Assembly (NCBI GenBank): GCA_028715705.1
Contig: JAQURJ010000009.1
Span: 1 to 38,876, forward strand
Direction of reading: 5' to 3'
DNA length: 38,876 bases
From: Phycisphaerae bacterium
GTDB taxonomy: Bacteria > Planctomycetota > Phycisphaerae > Sedimentisphaerales > Anaerobacaceae
Part shown: positions 20,301 through 27,123 of the stretch, in pieces
Layout of the letters: each line of letters opens with the position of its first letter
Numbering within the stretch: position 1 is the stretch's first letter
Position numbers and translations under genes: made by a program
Notes under the pieces: model-generated
What the model saw: the letters and a program-made list of their open reading frames with translations, nothing else
What the model was told of the DNA's origin: nothing
Database searches by the model: none

Positions 20301-21488
20301 CAGCAGGCGTCTTTGATACTTCAGAAAATTACGGAACAGCATCCCCAATATCCGCAGGGCTGGGTGCTTCTGTCTCGTATTTATCTTGAAAGAAAGGAAA
20401 AAGGCAAAGCCATGGAAGCCGTTCTCGCAGGGTTTGAGTACTCTCCCAACGACAAGATGCTTCTTGCCGCGAAGGCGCATATTGAAGCCCAGGGGTCGCC
20501 TCAAATCGCCATTCCCACCCTCAAAATGCTGAACGAATTATATCCTGATGATGCGGCTATCGGATTGAGTCTTGCCGACATTTATACTGCTGAAGGAAAT
20601 TTCGCTTTGGCGATTGACACACTTAACGAATTGAACGCTCATTGTTCGCAGCTCCAAAAAGCCAAGGTCGATGCTTCTCTGGCCGCTGCTCTATACCGAA
20701 GCGGCAAAAAACAACAGGCGCAGCAGCAATTCCAAACCCTCTACAAAGGCTCGGTTGATCTTGGCCAAGTTTTCTTGACGGAAATGGATCTATTCATCGA
20801 AGAAGGTGACTACGGTAAGGTCGATGGTTTGATCCAGCAGCGTTTAAAGACCATCCCGATGCAGAAAAGCACCCTTGTCACGGCGGCGCAAAAACTTGCT
20901 GTTACTGGTGACCCGAATGCACGGAAGATATCCGAAAGTCTCTTGCGGCTGGTGCTCGATCAGCAGCCCGACAATATACAGGCTTTAAGCAGCCTGGCCA
21001 TACTCCTGCAGATGCAGGGCAAAAATACCGAATCCGAGAACTTGTATAAACGCGTTCTCCAGTTGGAAAATGACAACCTTGTCGCGATCAATAATCTTGC
21101 CTGGCTGCTGTGTGAACAGGACGGCAAAACACACGATGCACTGCGGCTTGCCCGCAGGGGGCTTGAAATATCGCCGGATTATGCCGACCTCATAGATACC
21201 TGCGGAATTATTTATTACAAGCTTGGCGAACACGGGAAAGCCGTCGAATGTTTTACGCGGTGTCTTGAACTTTTCCCAAAGGGTAGCGCACCAGCGGCGT
21301 TGTCGCATTTTCATTTTGCGCAGGCCAGTGCCTCGCTTGGCGACACTACCGCAGCGGCAAAGAATTTACTGATAGCTCTGCAAATAAGCACAACAGCCGG
21401 AGGCCTGAGCGATTCACAGACCCAGCAGGCTGAAAACCTTTTGGCTAAATTATCGAAAGAGGATAGCCATGGCAAAATTACCCGATGA
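17310..21488 (+). CDS. Giant membrane-anchored TPR-repeat protein (PrsT-like role)
   Basis: A 1392-residue protein with one N-terminal membrane helix (about residues 10-27) and then almost nothing but tetratricopeptide repeats, visible as repeated A-Y-x-x-x-G and A-x-x-P spacings such as LASAYEKAGQKHLAVNTYKQAL. The repeats extend to the C-terminus, where FHFAQASASLGDTTAAAKNL closes the array. The orientation suggests that the repeat domain is extracytoplasmic. Large TPR proteins (PrsT) accompany the exosortase/PEP-CTERM EPS loci of proteobacteria, where they are presumed scaffolds; a homologous role is inferred from context only. The gene starts 12 bases after the initiating transferase and overlaps the LuxR-type gene by 20 bases. 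Confidence 0.85.
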   Translation: MAKKYSFNWKLALVFVVAVLILAFTAVKLRSWQRNRMALRAYQVGLVAYEQGQWMEAARNLGQYVAVNLQDVEALLKYADSQLNIRPLKQDSVKQAIASYRSILRIDRRNEEAAMKLIDLYLQMNIASEGQFIAERFLEQKNSPSIRKLLASCFIQRNEPKKAFEHLNKVAADDFTDIAAFENLGKIIERNQEDFLVPKSYWFEQAVEKNPANAMAYVVRASFYLRNGQKDKAAEDLMKSEQLDISDPAVRLRLAVEFANAQDFEKAYYHINEARKNDPQNLSVWLTWADIAMHQGTKEQMAGIAKNGLQTLKQNLDFMPVAAELLIRADELEQAEQCIVTLKKYQIDPPYTLYLDGLLADKQQDDNKAIQAFRQAIGMGDDSQRTKLALAVVLDRSGDYVSAIKQLRTLVAENPRFFAGHFELARIFLKLQDFHEAEKSALFAIELRPDDISAEMIYLQAKIGLMDGSNEKDISQLEALLSEFEEKTGGSAEAKLLRFRFSIRCGKFENAQQDIEQIPAQDKDNFQVAMAKVDLLRAQDENEKAIEMLIEIISKYPQETIPAVTLADLFVQENDYQKAFSVLNEVMDRTENLSARRQLALFIAQMHYKVGQTEQSLEFLKTVDTKLQDQIPIKMAMIQYAQKLNRLAFCQQVIDQVRILEGDSGKQWKYAQANLWLIGDDFSGHYPQIVEILKENLAANPEDQLSRVLLASAYEKAGQKHLAVNTYKQALQIWPENIKILSMTVSAMYKIKQYNQADELLDSFIDQPNLNPEFAKVRLQSYLRRGRIKQAHTILEQLVAQDQNDTTLQLAIALLKMTEQDYDGAAEMLNKLCENSPNFLPVFTAIIELNIRRKNYDKALEVCDKMVADFNNASPYIVRGKVYAMLGRDSDAKTDFIRASQIEPSNIEVWILKSDFYRSIGDMENAASDIEKALTIDPSDALICKRAISLFLASDDSDRTRRGKVLLDRVLEANPDDVELQIYHAALLINNQSINDRQQASLILQKITEQHPQYPQGWVLLSRIYLERKEKGKAMEAVLAGFEYSPNDKMLLAAKAHIEAQGSPQIAIPTLKMLNELYPDDAAIGLSLADIYTAEGNFALAIDTLNELNAHCSQLQKAKVDASLAAALYRSGKKQQAQQQFQTLYKGSVDLGQVFLTEMDLFIEEGDYGKVDGLIQQRLKTIPMQKSTLVTAAQKLAVTGDPNARKISESLLRLVLDQQPDNIQALSSLAILLQMQGKNTESENLYKRVLQLENDNLVAINNLAWLLCEQDGKTHDALRLARRGLEISPDYADLIDTCGIIYYKLGEHGKAVECFTRCLELFPKGSAPAALSHFHFAQASASLGDTTAAAKNLLIALQISTTAGGLSDSQTQQAENLLAKLSKEDSHGKITR

Positions 21489-21867
21489 AAATAATGTTGA
21501 CAGAACCGAGCCGTTATTTAGAAGACCCACCGGTATGCTGCTCGATGAAAAGCAGTGGCTCTTCCTGAAGGAACGCTATCACATGACGCCGCGCGAATTG
21601 CAGGTGGCGATTTTGGTGTGTCGCGGCTTTAATAACGACGAAATCGCCCGTGCGCTAAAAGTGCGGCAGGGAACGGTTAAAACTCACCTTCGCAATATCT
21701 ATCGGCGAGTGAGGGTCAGGAATAAAGTGACGCTTCTGCTAAAATTCGTTGAGGATGTTAACAGATTCTACATGCCGCAGGCCGAAGAAGTCCAGCGTAT
21801 CCCTATCGTCGAAACAAAGCTAAAGACCAGCGTTGTTTCAAAAGAACCGGAAAAAACCGGTACCTGA
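21469..21867 (+). CDS. LuxR-type HTH regulator without receiver domain
   Basis: A 132-residue protein whose core (about residues 38-95) is a LuxR/GerE helix-turn-helix: MTPRELQVAILVCRGFNNDEI, then a recognition helix around GTVKTHLRNIYRRVRV. There is no receiver, PAS or ligand domain; the 37-residue N-terminus and the polar C-terminal tail are too short for one. Its ATG has AGAGGA upstream, and it overlaps the end of the TPR gene, so it is expressed with the EPS locus and may regulate it. The palindrome near 2024-2037 is a possible target, which is only a guess. Activity could depend on multimerisation or partner proteins. Confidence 0.85.
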   Translation: MAKLPDENNVDRTEPLFRRPTGMLLDEKQWLFLKERYHMTPRELQVAILVCRGFNNDEIARALKVRQGTVKTHLRNIYRRVRVRNKVTLLLKFVEDVNRFYMPQAEEVQRIPIVETKLKTSVVSKEPEKTGT

Positions 21868-22202
21868 GTTACTTTGAACCACCGTTAAAGAAATCGCCAG
21901 CCTCTAAAGCTTTACGTTTTTTTAGGTATCCGTAATTTTATATTTTTTTGTTAGTCCTTTCTTACTTTCACACCCTTTTCAACTTTTCTTACCTTTTGCC
22001 CTTCCTGCCGATTAACAATACCGGTGGTCTAATGATTTTTCTTGAAAACCCGCCAATAATATAATACAACCCAGACCGTGATTCGACAGAATAGTGATGG
22101 GAATAGGAGTAGGGATAGTTAACATTTGTTACGGAATGTCTTTTTGTCATTCCCGCGAAGGCGGGAATCCAGTTTGCTAAATCAGAATTTTAGGGGATCG
22201 TA
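21868..22202. other. Intergenic region after the EPS locus
   Basis: A 335-base T-rich stretch between the LuxR-type gene and the alkyltransferase-like gene. Apart from a short palindromic repeat (22149-22168) and a weak TAAAGCTTTA palindrome followed by a T run near 21905-21925, which could end the EPS transcript, nothing coding or structured was seen. Confidence 0.5.
22149..22168. repeat. REP-like short palindromic repeat
   Basis: ATTCCCGC and GCGGGAAT form a perfect 8-bp stem around a GAAG loop. The sequence with its flanks is of the kind found as dispersed extragenic palindromes in many bacterial genomes. Only one copy lies in this window, so its repetitive nature here is inferred. It sits about 35 bases before the alkyltransferase-like gene. 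Confidence 0.6.
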
Positions 22203-22682
22203 ATGAAAAAGAAAACATCGTGGCAGGAGAAGTTAGCCGACAGCAAAGATTTGCCTCGCGTCGAAAAAATAGATGAGAAAAAGAGCAAAAGATGGGGGAT
22301 GGGTACTTTCGTCATACCTGCACCACTTGAGGTTGATGCGATAATGAAACAGGTGCCGAAGGGAAAACTCATTACGATAAACGACATCAGGCAGATTGTT
22401 GCGAAACGGCATAAGGCTACAATCGGCTGCCCGATTACGACAGGTATATTTTCATGGATTGCCGCACACGCAGCCGATGAAATGGAAAAAGAGGGCAAAA
22501 AGAATATTACTCCCTATTGGCGAACCCTGAAAACAGGCGGCATATTGAACGAAAAATACCCCGGCGGACTTGAAAATCTCAAAACCAGACTGGAATCCGA
22601 AGGCCACGCAGTAATCCAAAAAGGTCGAAGCAAAAATTTCATGGTCAAAGATTTTGAAAAGGTATTATTTGAGATTAAATGA
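22203..22682 (+). CDS. Alkyltransferase-like (MGMT family) DNA-binding protein lacking the acceptor cysteine
   Basis: A 159-residue protein whose central part follows the MGMT DNA-binding domain: VPKGKLITINDIRQIVAKR (about residues 51-69) corresponds to the IPxGkvxTYgdIA helix region, and GGLENLKTRLESEGH to the C-terminal helix. The active-site PCHR of O6-alkylguanine transferases is PYWR here (104-107), so the methyl-accepting Cys is replaced by Tyr. This is the situation of alkyltransferase-like (ATL) proteins, which bind alkylated bases and mark them for excision repair. A conserved-looking GCPITTGIFSWIAAHAADE segment is unusual for ATLs, so this may be a separate subfamily. The ATG follows AGGGGAT. 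The function is inferred. Confidence 0.75.
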   Translation: MKKKTSWQEKLADSKDLPRVEKIDEKKSKRWGMGTFVIPAPLEVDAIMKQVPKGKLITINDIRQIVAKRHKATIGCPITTGIFSWIAAHAADEMEKEGKKNITPYWRTLKTGGILNEKYPGGLENLKTRLESEGHAVIQKGRSKNFMVKDFEKVLFEIK

Positions 22683-22730
22683 AATAACCTGTGAGCAAAG
22701 AGCCAACTCTAAATTATGAGAAAAGCTAAT

Positions 22731-23192
22731 ATGAAAAAACCTTATGAAGGCCATGAGATTGCGTATAAGCGGCTTAAAAAAGAAGGCATTCTAAGCTGGA
22801 GCGGCAGCAGGAAGAACAAGAGGCATACTACGCTGCATGGCGATATAAAGGTATTTTTAAAAGACGTTCTTTCCCAGCCGTGGGCGCCAAAAAGCGGCAG
22901 GGTGATAGAGCTTGGCTGCGGCACGGGGCCGATTGACAGAAAAGGATTTTACAAGGAATGCGAAGGCTATAAATTTGTTAATAACATTATTTATGTCCCG
23001 TTCGAAGATAATAGCTACGAAAAGTTAGCGGCCTTCAACGACAAAACTTATCTTCCAACACGGTATGTCGCGGACTGGAAAGATATCCTTACTGAAATAA
23101 AACAAGCTGGTTTTGAATCGAAGCTGATAAGATACCATGCGAATAATTTTAAGGATACATTTGGCACGCTTACCGTTGGATCGGTAAAATAG
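22731..23192 (+). CDS. Internally deleted class I SAM methyltransferase (probable remnant)
   Basis: The frame encodes about 153 residues. It contains an N-terminal segment and methyltransferase motif I (VIELGCGTGPI, ending near residue 68), which is followed at once by DRKGFYKECEGYKFVNN. That second segment, through YLPTRYVADWKDILTEIKQAGF, looks like the C-terminal third of a class I methyltransferase. The part that should lie between them, with the acidic SAM-ribose loop and motifs IV and V, is missing, and family members are usually over 200 residues. I read this as an in-frame internal deletion around base 22932 that leaves a probably inactive product. The ATG at 22716 is an alternative start. 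The family match is by pattern; a short natural form is possible. Confidence 0.6.
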   Translation: MKKPYEGHEIAYKRLKKEGILSWSGSRKNKRHTTLHGDIKVFLKDVLSQPWAPKSGRVIELGCGTGPIDRKGFYKECEGYKFVNNIIYVPFEDNSYEKLAAFNDKTYLPTRYVADWKDILTEIKQAGFESKLIRYHANNFKDTFGTLTVGSVK

Positions 23193-23219
23193 AAAAATTT
23201 AATCGAATAAGGAACAACA

Positions 23220-24062
23220 GTGAATATTGACATAAAACAGCTTGTTATTGGATTAGGCCTAACAGCGGTTCTGGCGGTGGGAGCGGGTTTGTTTATCGGC
23301 TGGTTAACGGATACGCGTTGGGGTACGCGTGCCCTGTTGCATTCAAGGCCGCGGCGAAACAATATGCCGCCAGTTGTTCCGCTTGCGCTGTTTTTTATAT
23401 GGTTAGCCGGCGCCGGCTTGGGTGCCGCTTTGGTCAAAAGACTTTTCCCCAATATAACCGACCGGCAATTTGCGATAGCCGTCAACATAATCTACGTGAT
23501 ATGGGGGGTAGTTACGGTTGGGACAACAACGTTTTTTGTGAAAAGACATTTTGCGCGAGGACTGCGGGGCTTTGGAATCCGGTTCAAAACGGCAGGCAGA
23601 GATTTTGCGTGGGCAGCGGTCAACCTTGTCAGCGTCTGGCCGCTCATTTTTGCGGCTATGTATATCACTCTTTTCATTGGCAAATTGATATACGGAGCCG
23701 ATTTTCAAATGACCCAGCACGAGGAACTGAAATTATTGACCGAATACAGCAGCCCCCCCATGATAGCAGCCATAATCATAGTCGCAGTCGTTGCGGCTCC
23801 AATCGTTGAGGAACTTCTCTTCCGCGGCATGTTCCAGACGATAATACGTTCTTATACCGGCAGCGCGTGGATCGGGATATTTTTTACCGCTGCGCTGTTT
23901 TCGATGATCCATATAACCAACCCCACTCATCTGCCGGCGATATTCGTGTTGAGTCTCTGCCTCGGTTATGCCTACGAGAAAAGCGGTTCGCTTCTTCGGA
24001 GCATTTTCATTCACGCGATGTTCAACGCCACAGCCGTTATCGGGACATTGCTCGGGGCGTAG
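23220..24062 (+). CDS. CPBP-family intramembrane metalloprotease
   Basis: A 280-residue polytopic membrane protein with about seven to eight hydrophobic helices. The CPBP (CAAX protease and bacteriocin-processing) motifs are present in order: EELLFRG with Glu197, Glu198 and Arg202, FSMIHITN with His231, and IFIHAMFNA with His265 and Asn269. These form the metal-binding active site of the Rce1/CPBP family. Bacterial members process small peptides or act in immunity, but the substrate here is unknown. It starts with GTG at 23220 with AAGGA upstream. Neighbours give no clear functional link. Confidence 0.9.
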   Translation: MNIDIKQLVIGLGLTAVLAVGAGLFIGWLTDTRWGTRALLHSRPRRNNMPPVVPLALFFIWLAGAGLGAALVKRLFPNITDRQFAIAVNIIYVIWGVVTVGTTTFFVKRHFARGLRGFGIRFKTAGRDFAWAAVNLVSVWPLIFAAMYITLFIGKLIYGADFQMTQHEELKLLTEYSSPPMIAAIIIVAVVAAPIVEELLFRGMFQTIIRSYTGSAWIGIFFTAALFSMIHITNPTHLPAIFVLSLCLGYAYEKSGSLLRSIFIHAMFNATAVIGTLLGA

Positions 24063-24113
24063 AGGCTGATGAAGTTTATCCGCCTCGGCAGAACTTAGTT
24101 TGATAAAAAGACT

Positions 24114-24141
24114 TTGTGTTTAGTTGATATTCGAATATAAT
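24114..24141 (+). promoter_or_regulatory. Candidate promoter of the sensor kinase pair
   Basis: A perfect TATAAT (24136-24141) lies 16 bases after TTGTGT (24114-24119). The -35 matches only three of six positions. It is about 30 bases upstream of the small membrane protein gene, which suits a start of transcription near 24148. Confidence 0.4.
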
Positions 24142-24169
24142 TTAGATATAAGAAAAAAATGGGGTTGAT

Positions 24170-24445
24170 GTGGTACAGGCCAACGAGATATTGATGCTAA
24201 TTCTGACCGTAGCTATAAGCATAGCCGCAGGTGTCAATTACGGTTATCTGCGGCGGATTCCATGGCATTCACTGATCACGGCAAGTTTCGCTTTTTTTGC
24301 AATTTCCTACTTTTTCACAGTTGCGGAGGGTTTTTTCCTGGGCCCTATTCTAAACAGCCTGGAACATATTGGATATGCCGTTAGCACTGCTCTGTTGGCA
24401 TACTGGTGCCGGCTTGTATTTGGCAGCAAAGGAATTCGCCGATGA
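24170..24445 (+). CDS. Small three-helix membrane protein coupled to a sensor kinase
   Basis: A 91-residue protein that is almost wholly hydrophobic, with three predicted helices (about residues 5-24, 33-53 and 66-84) and short polar loops. It starts with GTG at 24170, with GGGG five bases upstream, and its stop overlaps the start of the histidine kinase by four bases (ATGA), which indicates translational coupling. Length and helix layout parallel the N-terminal membrane module of the kinase itself, including an E-H-I/L-x-G-like pattern before the last helix. It is probably a partner or duplicated sensor module. No named family is recognised. Confidence 0.7.
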   Translation: MVQANEILMLILTVAISIAAGVNYGYLRRIPWHSLITASFAFFAISYFFTVAEGFFLGPILNSLEHIGYAVSTALLAYWCRLVFGSKGIRR

Positions 24446-25890
24446 ACTGGGTAGCGTTTCTGGATATCATCGCAATGACAAGCTGCGGTTTTGCGGCTTA
24501 TTGGGTTATTCGCGGATGGAAAATTTCCGGTTTTAACATCGGCCTGCGTTTACTTATCCTTGCCCTTGCCGGCCTGGTCTTTTTGTACGCCTGTTTTTTG
24601 TTCCTCGAATGGTCGCATCTTACGCATCCGATGGAGAATACAGAAGACCTGATCGGAGCTTTTTTGCCGATGCTCTGGGCGTTTTTATTTTATGCTTTTG
24701 TCAGAAATATCTACGAAACCGACCTTTTAGAAAGCCGTGAACGTTTCCGGGCTATTACGGAAACAACCAGCGACTGGATATGGGAGACGGATGCAAAAGG
24801 TACCTTTACATATTCAAACCCAGGCGCAAAAAAACTGCTTGGCTATGATTCTGAGCAAGTGCTCGGCAAAACGCTTTTCGATTTCACGAGCAAAGACCAC
24901 CAGATAAGGTTTCGCAAGCGTTTCCAAAGAATCTCAAGTCAATCGGTTCCGCTTGTACAGGTCAGGGTACGTGCTATCCGGCGGGACGGGCATAAAGTTT
25001 ATCTTGAAATAAGTGGAATGCCGTTTTTCGACGGTTCAACGCTTATCGGATATAGAGGTATAAGCCGCGATGTTACCGAACGTAGAAATAGCGAAAAAGC
25101 TATTGAAAAACTAAATACTCAGTTCGCTGAAAAAAACGAAGAACTCGAAGCTATTCTCTACGCCGCTGCGCACGATCTTCGTGCCCCGCTGGTAAATCTC
25201 GATGGTTTCGGACACATTCTCTCCCAAAGTGCCGAGGAACTCTCCGAGAAACTCAATGCCCCCCCAATTCGACAGCAGCTTGAAAAGTCAGTTCTGGATA
25301 TACTTGACCGCACCATTCCTGAAGCCGTTGGTTTCATCAATATAAGTCTGCACAAGATCAACGATCTTATCTCCGGCTTGCTTAAAGTTTCTCGTTTGCC
25401 GTCCGAAAAATCACATCCGCAGAATATTAATATGAATAAACTTGCCTCTGCTGTTGCGGCAAGTTTTGAATATACGATTCGAGAACTTGGGGCTACAGTT
25501 GATATTCGCCCAATGCCGCCATGTTTTGCCGACCCAGGCCAGATTACTCGCGTCTTTTTAAATCTGGTCAGTAACGCCATTATGTATCGTCAGCCCGACC
25601 GCCCTTTAAAAATTACTATCCGCGGAAAGACAAACGCAAACCGCAGTGTCTATTGCGTCGAAGACAACGGTATCGGTATCGCACCGGAGCATCAATCCAA
25701 GATATTTCTGTTGTTTCACAGGCTTGAGCCTGGTAAGAAAATTGGCGAGGGCATTGGCCTGACCATCGCTAAAAGGATCCTCGCCCGTAATAATGGTCAA
25801 ATCTGGGTATCGAGCGAGCCGGACAAAGGCAGCCGATTTTATGTCTCTCTGCCCCTCTCTGACAGGTCTCTGGAAACACAGTTTGTATAA
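24442..25890 (+). CDS. PAS-domain sensor histidine kinase
   Basis: A 482-residue kinase. Residues 1-90 hold three membrane helices and form a small membrane sensor; residues 92-215 are a PAS domain (ITETTSDWIWETDAKGTFTYSN, then GYRGISRDVTERR). A short coiled coil leads to HisKA with AAHDLRAPL (phospho-acceptor His244) and an HATPase_c domain with Asn378 in the N box, DNGIGI (about 408-413) and GEGIGL (about 435-440). The dimerisation region resembles the phytochrome-like HisKA type with HDLRAPL. All catalytic motifs are intact. An in-frame ATG at 24406 would add 12 residues inside the preceding gene; the ATG at 24442 is preferred. No response regulator gene is adjacent. Confidence 0.92.
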   Translation: MNWVAFLDIIAMTSCGFAAYWVIRGWKISGFNIGLRLLILALAGLVFLYACFLFLEWSHLTHPMENTEDLIGAFLPMLWAFLFYAFVRNIYETDLLESRERFRAITETTSDWIWETDAKGTFTYSNPGAKKLLGYDSEQVLGKTLFDFTSKDHQIRFRKRFQRISSQSVPLVQVRVRAIRRDGHKVYLEISGMPFFDGSTLIGYRGISRDVTERRNSEKAIEKLNTQFAEKNEELEAILYAAAHDLRAPLVNLDGFGHILSQSAEELSEKLNAPPIRQQLEKSVLDILDRTIPEAVGFINISLHKINDLISGLLKVSRLPSEKSHPQNINMNKLASAVAASFEYTIRELGATVDIRPMPPCFADPGQITRVFLNLVSNAIMYRQPDRPLKITIRGKTNANRSVYCVEDNGIGIAPEHQSKIFLLFHRLEPGKKIGEGIGLTIAKRILARNNGQIWVSSEPDKGSRFYVSLPLSDRSLETQFV

Positions 25891-26089
25891 AAAACCACCT
25901 TGCCTCGATAAATCATCCATCCACACTTTTGCTTTTTGCCTTTTGCTTTTTCAAAATAACAATCGGTCGGTTTGAGCATTTTACCCTGCGTTAATCAGGT
26001 GTTTCCTTATTTCTTGAGGAAGGGTTTTCGTTTATCGTCTAAATCTGCGGTTTTTAACAAAAACAGTATTTTTTTGAAAGGGGTACAAA

Positions 26090-26485
26090 ATGAAACGGTA
26101 CATGGTTTATGGAATTGTGATTTTGCTGGCAGCCGGAAGCTTGTATATGGCAATTGCTGCAACTGACAGCAATATGCCTATGATGGGCAGGCGACAAATG
26201 GGCAAGGGCATGATGCCTGATATGAAGGCTGGCTGTCCAATGTGCACGATGCGGTGCGGGGCTATGATGCAAAAACAGATCGCCCCCACCGAAGACGGCG
26301 GCGTGATTGTGATGGCCTGCGGTGAGCTGATGAAGTTCGATAAAGACCTTAACCTTGCCAAGAAGATCGATATTCCTGTTGACGAAGCAAAAATGGAAGC
26401 CAAAATGAAGGCCATGATGGAAAAATGCCCCATGTGCAAAATGATGAAACAGAATATGCAAAGCACTACTAATGAGGGAATGTAA
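26090..26485 (+). CDS. Met/Cys-rich small exported protein, possible metal-binding
   Basis: A 131-residue protein with a signal peptide (basic N-terminus, hydrophobic residues 6-23, AIAA cleavage region). The mature part is remarkable: 25 of 131 residues are Met, and Cys49, Cys52, Cys56, Cys77, Cys113 and Cys116 form two CPMC motifs with flanking Met (CPMCTMRC and CPMCKMM). Methionine- and cysteine-rich clusters of this sort bind Cu(I) or other soft metals in known proteins such as copper chaperones, and the location in the periplasm would suit this. A short central region with GGVIVMACGELMKFD is more ordered. The ATG follows AAAGGGG at good spacing. No family is recognised, and metal binding is an inference. 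Confidence 0.75.
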   Translation: MKRYMVYGIVILLAAGSLYMAIAATDSNMPMMGRRQMGKGMMPDMKAGCPMCTMRCGAMMQKQIAPTEDGGVIVMACGELMKFDKDLNLAKKIDIPVDEAKMEAKMKAMMEKCPMCKMMKQNMQSTTNEGM

Positions 26486-26528
26486 ACTCGATTTGCGCAG
26501 TACGCAGGACTAAGTACGCGGTACGCAG

Positions 26529-27035
26529 TCAGTGATTCTCACTGACGGTCTTGTCTTTTTCGGCCACTTTTTGTGACATTTCGTCTCTGAATTTTTGCAG
26601 CTTTGCCGCGAGTTCCGCATCAGACAGAGCCAGCATCTGTACGGCCAAAATAGCCGCATTTCTTGCGCCGGCTTTGCCGATGGCGACTGTCGCGACAGGA
26701 ATTCCGGGCGGCATCTGGACGGTACTCAAAAGGGCATCCAGCCCACCGATGCCGGTGTCGCTGTTCATCGGTACTCCGATAATCGGAAGCGTTGTTTGTG
26801 CGGCCATGGCCCCAGCCAGGTGCGCAGCCATCCCAGCCGCGGCGATTATGACCTTTATCCCATTTCCGGCGGCGTTAGATGCGAATTCCGCTGCCGTGAC
26901 GGGGGTGCGATGTGCACTGATTACACGGACTATTGGGACTATCCCGAAATCCTTCAACTGTTCGATACAGCCTTTCATTGTCGCCAAATCGCTGTCCGAA
27001 CCCATTACCACCGCCACAGAACTTGTTTTAGCCAT
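26529..27035 (-). CDS. purE: N5-carboxyaminoimidazole ribonucleotide mutase PurE
   Basis: A 168-residue class I PurE, which moves the carboxylate of N5-CAIR to give CAIR in purine biosynthesis. The N-terminus has VVMGSDSD (active-site region), then VISAHRTP, IIAAAGMAAHL and the GVPMNSDTGIGGLDALLSTVQMP stretch with IPVATVAIGKAGARNAA. Length and motifs fit the family. It is convergent with the Met-rich gene on the left, and its 5' end faces the MEMO1-like gene across about 90 bases. No purK or other purine genes adjoin it; purM lies 3.6 kb away on the same strand. Confidence 0.95.
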   Translation of the reverse strand: MAKTSSVAVVMGSDSDLATMKGCIEQLKDFGIVPIVRVISAHRTPVTAAEFASNAAGNGIKVIIAAAGMAAHLAGAMAAQTTLPIIGVPMNSDTGIGGLDALLSTVQMPPGIPVATVAIGKAGARNAAILAVQMLALSDAELAAKLQKFRDEMSQKVAEKDKTVSENH

Positions 27036-27123
27036 TGTTTTTTCTTCCCATAAGGTTACAATTATCTCTGTCTAAGCGGTATAATAACGGATAATCAGAT
27101 AATTTCAAGTGTACAGGTGCGAA

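Noticed and set aside
21905-21925. Possible terminator after the EPS locus
   Set aside because: TAAAGCTTTA plus a T run gives only a three-pair stem, too weak to call.
27055-27085. Possible promoter before the MEMO1-like gene
   Set aside because: TATAAT is present at 27080 but no -35 at 16-18 bases matches more than three positions.
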